Source: Bacteroidales bacterium UBA5507
GTDB lineage: Bacteria > Bacteroidota > Bacteroidia > Bacteroidales > Lentimicrobiaceae
NCBI GenBank assembly: GCA_002426195.1
Contig: DIOT01000035.1
Location: 1-6,727, forward strand
Direction of reading: 5' to 3'
DNA length: 6,727 nucleotides
Part shown: piece after piece, positions 1-5,288 of the stretch
Position numbering within the stretch: position 1 is the stretch's first letter
Layout: each line of letters opens with the position of its first letter
The notes under the pieces: generated by a model
The model's input: only the letters and a program-made list of their open reading frames with translations
Database searches by the model: none
What the model was told of the DNA's origin: nothing
Program-made: the position numbers and the translations under genes

Positions 1-12
1 GAACGTCTGAAC

Positions 13-978
13 CTACAAATAAGCCTTCTTCAACAGATAGTTGGTGATGTAATCATGTACACCTTCTTCAAGAGAAGTGAATTCTGTTGCATATCCGGTG
101 GCAGCTAACTTTGACATATCAGCCTGGGTAAAGTACTGGTATTTGTCGCGAATATCAGCCGGTGTGTCAATAAATTCAATCACCTCCTGCTTGTTTAAAG
201 CTTTGAAAGTGGCAGACACAAGGTCTTTAAAGGTGCGGGCTTTGCCTGTGCCCAGATTATATAAACCGGGAGAAGGCTGGTTTCTCATCATATACATAAG
301 AACATTCACCACATCCTTAACATATATAAAATCACGGAGCTGCTCACCATCACGGTATTCAGGATTGTGAGATTTAAAAAGACGCATTTTGGATGTATCC
401 TGTATCTGATGACATGCGTGGAAAATGACTGACGCCATCCTGCCCTTATGGTACTCATTAGGGCCGTAGACATTAAAAAACTTCATACCGGCCCAGAAAG
501 GCGGAATTTCGTCTTTCTCAAGAACCCACTTGTCGAAATTATTCTTCGATTCTCCATAAGGATTCAAAGGCTTAAGTTGCGGCACTATCTCATGGTCATC
601 CTTAAAGCCAAATTCGCCCATTCCATATGTAGCGGCTGATGATGCATATACCAGCGGAATCTGGTATTGAGCACACAAAGTGAAGACGTTTTTTGAGTAT
701 CCCAGATTGAGCTCGTTAAAGACTTCAACATTAAATTCAGTTGTGTCGGTTCGGGCTCCAATATGAAATACAAATTCGATATCAGAACCATGCTTTAAAA
801 ACCAGCTGAAAAAAATATTCCTGTCAACTTTTTCTATTACACTTTTACCTGTTAAGTTTCCTTCTTTGCCAGGTTTCTGAAAATCGTCAACTGCGATAAT
901 ATCCTTAAATCCATCCTGGTTAAGACGGGAAATCAGACAACTTCCTATAAATCCGGCTGCTCCGGTTACTACAATCAT
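13..978 (-). CDS. hldD: ADP-L-glycero-D-manno-heptose-6-epimerase (HldD)
   Basis: Cytoplasmic NAD(P)-dependent short-chain (extended SDR) epimerase that converts ADP-D-glycero-D-manno-heptose to the L-glycero form, the last step in making the activated heptose for the LPS inner core. Seen in the 321-residue product: an N-terminal Rossmann motif GAAGFIG (residues 6-12), an acidic pair D31-D32 ending the second strand, ASSAATYG (112-119), the catalytic pair Y141-x3-K145 in YGESK, FNVYGPNEYHKG (168-179) with K178 matching the second catalytic lysine known in the E. coli enzyme, RDFIYVKDV (215-223), NLGTGKARTF (241-250) and FTQADM (283-288). Length fits the family (about 310). These segments follow E. 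coli HldD (RfaD) closely, which sets it apart from UDP-sugar epimerases. The start is fixed by an ATGA overlap with the upstream phosphatase gene, implying cotranscription and possible translational coupling. The TAG stop is 12 bases from the window edge, so further genes of the unit may lie outside. The gene looks intact. Confidence 0.93.
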   Translation of the reverse strand: MIVVTGAAGFIGSCLISRLNQDGFKDIIAVDDFQKPGKEGNLTGKSVIEKVDRNIFFSWFLKHGSDIEFVFHIGARTDTTEFNVEVFNELNLGYSKNVFTLCAQYQIPLVYASSAATYGMGEFGFKDDHEIVPQLKPLNPYGESKNNFDKWVLEKDEIPPFWAGMKFFNVYGPNEYHKGRMASVIFHACHQIQDTSKMRLFKSHNPEYRDGEQLRDFIYVKDVVNVLMYMMRNQPSPGLYNLGTGKARTFKDLVSATFKALNKQEVIEFIDTPADIRDKYQYFTQADMSKLAATGYATEFTSLEEGVHDYITNYLLKKAYL

Positions 979-2069
979 TTTATACTGTTTTTAAATTGGT
1001 AAGCATTTAACATTAGCTTGAATATGTCAGTGTTGTCGATTAATCCTTTAAACATGTCAGCACCTTTACCAAAGGCGTATAAAGCCACCGGACTGGCAGA
1101 GTGATGCTCAGTTGAGAATTCAGGCTCCAATTTACCTTTAGTAACCGAGTGCTCAACAAGAGTAAGTCCTCCGGTTTCATGGTCGGCAACAATAATAACA
1201 AGTGTTTGTGGATTTTTTTGGGCATAATCGAGAGCTACACCTACTGCTTTATCGAAATCAAGCAACTCTGTTCTGATGTAGTCAATATTATTGTCATGTC
1301 CGCCCCAGTCAATTTGAGAGCCTTCGACCATAAGGAAAAAGCCCTTGTCATTTTGTGAGAGTATTTCAATAGCTTTAGCGGTTGAAGTGCTCAGCATGTC
1401 ACCTCTGCCGTCAAGCATTCTGGGAGCATGTTCAGGATACAGCAGACCGGCTACTTTGTCACCCTTTGCTGAAGCAACTTCTTCAGGGCTTGTTATAACC
1501 TGGTAATTATGAGCTTTAAGACTATCAACCAGATTCTTACCATCTTTTCTTTTTGCAAAAGTGTCGTATCCTCCTCCAATAAATACATCCACACCTGATG
1601 AAATGAATTGAGCTGCAATTTCACTTGCCTGGCCCCGGTTTGCAACATTGGCAATGAAAGAAGCCGGAGTTGCATGAGTTACATCGGAAGTGGCAACTAC
1701 ACCTGTACTGAGTCCGTTTTCTTCAGCAAGTTTTAAAATACTTTTTACAGGCTTGCCGTCGGTATCTACACCAATTGAACCATTGTTGGTTTTTGTGCCG
1801 GTTGCTATCGCGGTTCCGGCAGCGGCTGAATCAGTAACATCATCATTAGCCGAACGGGTAACGACAATCGCTGTGTTGGTGCTTCTTACGATATTTAGAT
1901 TATCAGCCACAGCAGTCATAGTATAATATAGTTGAGGGATGCCCATACCATCGCCAATCATCAGAATGATGTTTTTAGTGCGATTTTCATCGGGAGTATT
2001 CTGTGCATTTGAATAGAATCCTATAGTGATGAGTGTTAATAGGGCTAAAGCTGAAATATTTCTTTTCAT
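975..2069 (-). CDS. Secreted alkaline phosphatase, PhoA family
   Basis: Metal-dependent phosphomonoesterase expected in the periplasm, releasing inorganic phosphate from organic esters. The 364-residue product begins with a signal peptide: basic MKRN, a hydrophobic run to about residue 18, and likely cleavage after SNA (22). All core alkaline phosphatase sites are visible: IGDGMG with metal ligand D40, DSAAAGTA with nucleophile S81, THATPA with H132/T134, R145 as the probable phosphate-binding arginine, E249 and DWGGH with D254 and H258, ADHETGG with D296/H297, and H323 near the C-terminal end of the domain. At the two positions that modulate the third metal (E. coli D153 and K328) it has H132 and W255, as in Thermotoga-type enzymes. 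It is shorter than E. coli PhoA (471). I chose the start at 2069 rather than 2120, because the upstream extension precedes the signal peptide and crosses a -7 promoter motif. Its TGA overlaps the hldD start. Substrate preference cannot be read from the sequence. Confidence 0.93.
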   Translation of the reverse strand: MKRNISALALLTLITIGFYSNAQNTPDENRTKNIILMIGDGMGIPQLYYTMTAVADNLNIVRSTNTAIVVTRSANDDVTDSAAAGTAIATGTKTNNGSIGVDTDGKPVKSILKLAEENGLSTGVVATSDVTHATPASFIANVANRGQASEIAAQFISSGVDVFIGGGYDTFAKRKDGKNLVDSLKAHNYQVITSPEEVASAKGDKVAGLLYPEHAPRMLDGRGDMLSTSTAKAIEILSQNDKGFFLMVEGSQIDWGGHDNNIDYIRTELLDFDKAVGVALDYAQKNPQTLVIIVADHETGGLTLVEHSVTKGKLEPEFSTEHHSASPVALYAFGKGADMFKGLIDNTDIFKLMLNAYQFKNSIK

Positions 2070-2089
2070 AACAGGGATTTTAGAGGTCA

Positions 2090-2097
2090 CAAAATTA
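2090..2097 (-). promoter_or_regulatory. Candidate -7 promoter element of the phosphatase-hldD unit
   Basis: Read on the minus strand this is TAATTTTG, a perfect match to the Bacteroidota -7 consensus TAnnTTTG. It would give a transcript start about 10-15 bases before the ATG at 2069. No clear TTG or TTTG lies at the usual 17-23 base distance upstream (the nearest TTTG, at 2126-2129, is 28 bases away), so the -33 half is weak. The site argues against translation from the upstream ATG at 2120. Assignment is by motif only. Confidence 0.4.
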
Positions 2098-2159
2098 CAA
2101 TTTAAAGTTGTCCGGTACATTATTTCAAAAAACTAAGTACATTTACAGCCTTATGCATG

Positions 2160-2181
2160 AGTGTGTGACACTGAGAAGTGT
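2160..2181. repeat. Alternating AGTGT/ACACT half-sites between divergent genes
   Basis: Three 5-base half-sites alternate in orientation: AGTGT (2160-2164), a 3-base gap, ACACT (2168-2172), a 4-base gap, and AGTGT (2177-2181). The middle element can therefore pair with either neighbour. The cluster sits in the 160-base gap between the divergent phosphatase and transporter genes, 49 bases before the transporter start. It could be an operator for a dimeric regulator or a small hairpin in the transporter leader. No regulator for it is evident in the window, and chance is possible for half-sites this short. I see no convincing TAnnTTTG promoter for the transporter in this gap. Confidence 0.35.
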
Positions 2182-2229
2182 ACATACCAATACTTTAAAT
2201 TCAAACAACCAAAGTAAAACTTAATTTTT

Positions 2230-3633
2230 ATGAAAGAAAAAGTCGGCACCTTACTGAGCGATTCAAAAGCCGCTCGTTGGATTGCACTGGCTCTTATTGC
2301 ATCAACAATGTTCTTTGCATACTATTTTGTTGATGTAGTTGCACCACTGCAAAAATTACTGGAAACTGATTACAAATGGACACCTGAGGTTTTTGGAATG
2401 TTAGGTGGCTCTGAGTTTTTCCTTAATGTATTTGCATTTTTCCTGATTTTGTCGGGTATTATTCTCGATAAAATGGGAATCCGGTTTTCATTGATTATGG
2501 CCGGCTTAACTATGGTTATCGGAGCCAGTTTAAAATTCTACGCATTAACTCCTGCCTTTGCTGCATCAGGGTTGGCTGCATCACTTGGTTCATTCATCGT
2601 TTACATACCTGCTACCGCGAAACTTGCCTTTGTTGGTTTTGCCATATTCGGAGTAGGGGTAGAGATGGCCGGTATAACAGTGTCAAAAACAATCGTTAAA
2701 TGGTTCAGAGGTAAAGAAATGGCATTGGCAATGGGTCTTGAAATGGCAGTAGCCCGTTTAGGCGTTTTTGCTGTTTTCCGTCTTACCCCAATATTTGCCG
2801 AAAGTGGCGGGGCCGTTAATTCCGTTAGAATGGGCGTTGCCTTCCTATGCATAGGATTCCTTACATTCCTTATCTATACTTTTATGGACAGGAAGCTCGA
2901 CAAGCAACTTGGAGAGCAGAATTCGGGTGAAGAACCTGAAGAAGAATTCAAAATCAGTGACCTTAAGAAAATATTTACCAACCCAGGCTTCCTTGCAATT
3001 GCCGGCCTTTGTGTATTGTTTTATTCAGCTATTTTCCCATTCCAGAAATTTGCAACTGACATGCTGGCTTCGAAGCTGAATATTGATATTAAGACAGCTG
3101 CGGCATATGTTTCGTATTTCCCCATTGGAGCAATGATTCTCACACCTTTTATGGGTTATTTCCTTGATGTTAAAGGAAAGGGAGCATCGATGATGCTTTA
3201 TGGTGCAATTTTACTAACTGTATCACATTTAATATTTGCCTTAGTGCCTGCTGACGTATTTAATGTGCCAATAGCTCTTATTACCATAGTCATTCTGGGT
3301 ACTGCATTCTCATTAGTGCCTGCTTCTATGTGGCCATCACTTCCAAAGATTGTTGAAGACCGTTACCTTGGTTCTGCTTATGGTAGTATCTTCTGGATTC
3401 AGAACATTGGACTTCTTGCTGTTCCAATTCTAATTGGATGGGCACTGAATGCTTCCAACCCGGGAGTGTCGGAACAGATTGCAGCCGGTATAACCACTGT
3501 ACAGTACAATTATACAGTTCCTGAATTGATTTTTGCAGGTTTTGGCGTGCTAGCCTTCTTCCTGTCAATCGTATTGAAGCGAATCGACAAAAAGCATAAA
3601 TACGGACTTGAACTTCCGAACAAACAGAAGTAG
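2230..3633 (+). CDS. Major facilitator superfamily transporter, MFSD1-like
   Basis: Inner-membrane secondary carrier of 467 residues. Hydrophobic segments fit 12 membrane helices, six before and six after a charged cytoplasmic loop at about 219-250 rich in Glu and Lys. The loop after helix 2 carries the MFS motif-A-like GIILDKMGIR (76-85). Several segments resemble, from memory, the eukaryotic carrier MFSD1: YYFVDVVAPLQ (31-41) in helix 1, the stretch from E145 through KWFRGKE (157-163) to MAVAR (172-176), and LGSAYGSIFWIQNIGL (380-395) in helix 11. E145 and R176 lie 31 residues apart, the same spacing as the Glu and Arg reported to matter for dipeptide binding in MFSD1. Relative to MFSD1 there seems to be an insertion of about 20 residues at 107-130 between helices 3 and 4. 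Dipeptide transport is inference, and another organic solute is possible. ATG at 2230 begins just before helix 1. It stands alone, divergent from the phosphatase, and ends at a strong terminator. Confidence 0.88.
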   Translation: MKEKVGTLLSDSKAARWIALALIASTMFFAYYFVDVVAPLQKLLETDYKWTPEVFGMLGGSEFFLNVFAFFLILSGIILDKMGIRFSLIMAGLTMVIGASLKFYALTPAFAASGLAASLGSFIVYIPATAKLAFVGFAIFGVGVEMAGITVSKTIVKWFRGKEMALAMGLEMAVARLGVFAVFRLTPIFAESGGAVNSVRMGVAFLCIGFLTFLIYTFMDRKLDKQLGEQNSGEEPEEEFKISDLKKIFTNPGFLAIAGLCVLFYSAIFPFQKFATDMLASKLNIDIKTAAAYVSYFPIGAMILTPFMGYFLDVKGKGASMMLYGAILLTVSHLIFALVPADVFNVPIALITIVILGTAFSLVPASMWPSLPKIVEDRYLGSAYGSIFWIQNIGLLAVPILIGWALNASNPGVSEQIAAGITTVQYNYTVPELIFAGFGVLAFFLSIVLKRIDKKHKYGLELPNKQK

Positions 3634-3649
3634 GCTCATTAGTTTACTT

Positions 3650-3698
3650 AAAACAGTAAGAGGCAGCACAATATAAATGTACTGCCTCTTATTGTTTT
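3650..3698 (+). terminator. Hairpin terminator of the MFS gene
   Basis: A 17-base-pair stem with one G-U wobble is formed by 3650-3666 and 3682-3698 around a 15-base loop. The GC-rich centre is AAGAGGCAG against CTGCCTCTT, and the 3' arm ends in a T-rich tract. It begins 16 bases after the transporter's TAG, which is the expected place for an intrinsic terminator. The opposite strand also ends in four T, so it may back up termination of the convergent lacI-type gene. Confidence 0.85.
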
Positions 3699-3711
3699 TA
3701 TGGGTATAAAG

Positions 3712-3743
3712 AAAAAAAACCTGCCGGGATTGCAGGTTTTTTT
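3712..3743. terminator. Bidirectional terminator between convergent genes
   Basis: CCTGC (3720-3724) and GCAGG (3732-3736) form a stem around a 7-base loop. It is flanked by eight A on the left and seven T on the right, which extend the stem to 12 pairs. Each strand therefore reads a GC stem followed by a run of 7-8 T, the classic intrinsic terminator in both directions. It lies between the plus-strand transporter and the minus-strand regulator and is the best terminator for the latter, leaving it a 3' tail of about 200 bases. Confidence 0.85.
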
Positions 3744-3942
3744 CAATCAGGTGAGAATTTCTGCAATAGTGCCGGGAAAGACTATTGCATGGGAAGATTT
3801 ATTAATGCGATGCAAAGGTGAGTTATTAATTTTAAATATTATCATCAAATTATCAAACGTCCGGTTCTATTTATCAGGCGTAGCATATTTGAGGATAAAC
3901 GTAAAATGGGAGGGTAAATTCCGGCAGTTTTTTGACCAAAAA
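3744..3942 (-). other. Non-coding tail downstream of the LacI-type gene
   Basis: The full gap between the transporter stop and the regulator stop (3634-3942) is about 310 bases. Beyond its two terminators this part holds no credible gene. It includes a perfect 9-base inverted repeat, TGCAATAGT (3762-3770) and ACTATTGCA (3781-3789), with a 10-base loop and no T-run after it. The right arm, extended by one base, could pair instead with ATGCAA at 3810-3815. The 8-mer TGCCGGGA occurs twice, at 3722-3729 in the terminator hairpin and at 3770-3777 in this hairpin's loop. If the regulator mRNA ends at the bidirectional terminator, all of this is its structured 3' untranslated tail. The rest is AT-rich and unremarkable. 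Confidence 0.5.
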
Positions 3943-4953
3943 TCAGCTTGATTCTCTCTGAAAAAGTCTAACCGGAATCACTATATTTTGAAAGTCAATA
4001 AAAGTTGAAGGATTTTCAATTCTTTTAATGAGTAATTCAACGGCAGTGTTGCCAATTGTAAAGCCATCCTGCTCAATTGTGGTAAGAGTTGGGTGGGCTA
4101 TTCCGGCAATAGGGTCATTTCCAAAGCCAACAACCTTAATATCCATTGGAACTTTAAAACCGGCCTGTTGGATAATCTGCATAGCTGCTATCGCTGTAAA
4201 GTCATTTACTGCAAAGATTGCATCTATTCCCGAAGCCAACTCCAGTATTTTATCTTTCAATTCAAATACCTCTTCTCTCGTATCACATTGAAGTATTTTC
4301 TGATCATCAGCAGAAAGAGAGGAATCACAAACTGCTTTTAAGAATCCTTCAGCTCTTTGCCGGCCAATTTGCAGATGATCGGGAGACGCAAGGTGTAAAA
4401 TTTTTCGTGCACCCCGCTCAATTAAATGTTTGGTGGCAAGATATGCTCCTCCATAATCATCAGTAAGTATCCTGTCGGTTGCCAGCGATTCACAAATCCT
4501 GTCAAAGAAAACCAGGGGAATTCCGCTATCAATTAAATCCTTAAAATGATCCGATTCTCTGGTAGTCTTACTTTGAGATACTAAAATTCCATCAACCCTG
4601 TGGTCGAAAAGAACCTGGGTGTTTATCACTTCCCTCTGATAATCTTCGTTCGATTGGCAAATAATCAGTCTGTAACCTTTGGAGTAGGCCAGTTCCTCAA
4701 TGCCGCTTATTATTGAAGAAAAGAAATGATGAACTATCTGAGGGATTATTAAGCCAAGAGTGTTAGACCGTTGCTTTTTAAGGCTGAGAGCGAGGGCATT
4801 GGGACGATAGTTAACTCTCGCCGCGTATTCCTGAACTATCTTCTTGGTTTCGGTTGAAATATCAGGGTGATCTTTCAAAGCCCTGGATACAGTTGAAGGT
4901 GAAATGCCCAACGCCTTTGCAATGTCATTTATTGAAATCAGATGGGCTTTCAT
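3943..4953 (-). CDS. LacI/GalR-family transcriptional regulator
   Basis: DNA-binding regulator of 336 residues, a normal length for the family. The N-terminal helix-turn-helix is clear at residues 6-26 (INDIAKALGISPSTVSRAL). It is followed by the hinge NYRPNALALSLKKQ (48-61), in which L58 corresponds to the leucine that LacI/PurR proteins insert at the central CG step of the operator. Residues 65-336 form the periplasmic-binding-protein-like effector domain, with family landmarks LGLIIP (66-71), DGILVS (121-126), PLVFFDR (146-152), GRQRAEGF (197-204), DAIFAVND (244-251), VVGFGNDP (274-281) and PTLTTIEQ (288-295). The effector is probably a sugar or glycan fragment but cannot be identified. 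Start 4953 is preferred over 4989, because the extra N-terminal residues lie outside the family pattern and overlap a -7 motif. It is divergent from a SusC-type receptor gene, with a LacI-type palindrome between them, so local control of that locus is the likely role. Whether it represses or activates is unknown. Confidence 0.93.
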   Translation of the reverse strand: MKAHLISINDIAKALGISPSTVSRALKDHPDISTETKKIVQEYAARVNYRPNALALSLKKQRSNTLGLIIPQIVHHFFSSIISGIEELAYSKGYRLIICQSNEDYQREVINTQVLFDHRVDGILVSQSKTTRESDHFKDLIDSGIPLVFFDRICESLATDRILTDDYGGAYLATKHLIERGARKILHLASPDHLQIGRQRAEGFLKAVCDSSLSADDQKILQCDTREEVFELKDKILELASGIDAIFAVNDFTAIAAMQIIQQAGFKVPMDIKVVGFGNDPIAGIAHPTLTTIEQDGFTIGNTAVELLIKRIENPSTFIDFQNIVIPVRLFQRESS

Positions 4954-4986
4954 AATCTTTTGATGGAATCGGGTGTTAAATATTAG

Positions 4987-4994
4987 CAAATATA
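4987..4994 (-). promoter_or_regulatory. Candidate -7 promoter element of the LacI-type gene
   Basis: The minus strand reads TATATTTG, matching TAnnTTTG exactly. It lies 33 bases before the ATG at 4953, giving a leader of roughly 25-30 bases. No TTG is seen 17-23 bases further upstream, so only the -7 half is supported. Its position makes the ATG at 4989 an unlikely start. Confidence 0.4.
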
Positions 4995-5085
4995 GGTAAG
5001 ATTGTTCTCGTTGTGCCTGTTTTTCTTAAGATATTGTAGTTAAGCTACCCGAATTTGTGGGTTTAGGTATTTGTTCGGAAGTCTA

Positions 5086-5093
5086 TATCGATA
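5086..5093. promoter_or_regulatory. Possible secondary LacI-type half-conserved operator
   Basis: TATCGATA is an 8-base perfect palindrome centred on CG. It shares the ATCGAT core with the stronger palindrome whose centre lies 39 bases to the right. Symmetry does not continue beyond 8 bases. It could be an auxiliary site for looping or cooperative binding, but palindromes of this length arise by chance in AT-rich DNA. Confidence 0.25.
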
Positions 5094-5122
5094 CTTATTA
5101 GATTTATTATTATTTTTATTAT

Positions 5123-5134
5123 GCAATCGATTGC
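5123..5134. promoter_or_regulatory. Probable LacI-family operator
   Basis: GCAATCGATTGC is a perfect 12-base palindrome with a central CG, the usual form of LacI/GalR-family operators, where the hinge-helix leucine opens the CG step. It lies between the divergent LacI-type gene and the susC-like gene, 155 bases before the latter. The neighbouring regulator is the obvious candidate protein, since regulators of this family often bind beside their own gene. Binding itself is inference. Confidence 0.6.
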
Positions 5135-5206
5135 GATGTATATTTTGTGCTGAAACTGTGATATTCTACGGGAAATGAGTACATTATATCCAATAATTTC
5201 TTATCA

Positions 5207-5233
5207 TTGTACACAAAAACGATAATTATTTTG
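5207..5233 (+). promoter_or_regulatory. Possible promoter of the susC-like gene
   Basis: TTG (5207-5209), a 17-base gap and TATTTTG (5227-5233) resemble the Bacteroidota arrangement TTG-N17-23-TAnnTTTG, but with one base missing between TA and TTTG. It would give a leader of about 45-50 bases. An identical TATTTTG occurs at 5141-5147, 6 bases after the operator palindrome, but without a TTG at the right distance. The rest of the 335-base gap (4954-5288) is AT-rich and shows no other clear element. No Shine-Dalgarno sequence precedes the ATG at 5289. Confidence 0.3.
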
Positions 5234-5288
5234 TAAACTTTAGCTTGATCAGCAATCACCAAAAACACACAATAAATAAATCAGAAAC

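Noticed and set aside
77..370. Plus-strand 97-codon open frame inside hldD
   Set aside because: It lies wholly antisense to a well-conserved gene and has no recognisable motif, so it is a shadow frame.
1690..1926. Hydrophobic plus-strand frame of 78 codons
   Set aside because: It is antisense to the most conserved part of the phosphatase. Its Ala/Val-rich look comes from the reverse reading of that gene.
2121..2229. LacI-type operator controlling the transporter gene
   Set aside because: No CG-centred palindrome like that at 5123-5134 occurs in this gap, so I do not assign the transporter to the LacI regulon.
3713..3820. Possible independent minus-strand small RNA ending at the bidirectional terminator
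   Set aside because: CACCTTTG at 3813-3820 (minus strand) is close to a -7 motif, but the nearest TTTG is 25 bases upstream, outside the usual range. The simpler reading is the 3' tail of the regulator mRNA.
3700..3951. Plus-strand 83-codon open frame between the convergent genes
   Set aside because: It begins at the end of the first terminator, runs through the second one and overlaps the end of the LacI-type gene. Its translation shows no domain, and no start signal precedes it.
5192..5230. AATAATT/AATTATT inverted repeat as a leader hairpin or riboswitch
   Set aside because: The stem is entirely A-T, the loop is 25 bases, and competing pairings exist (TTATC/GATAA). No riboswitch-like conserved core is visible.
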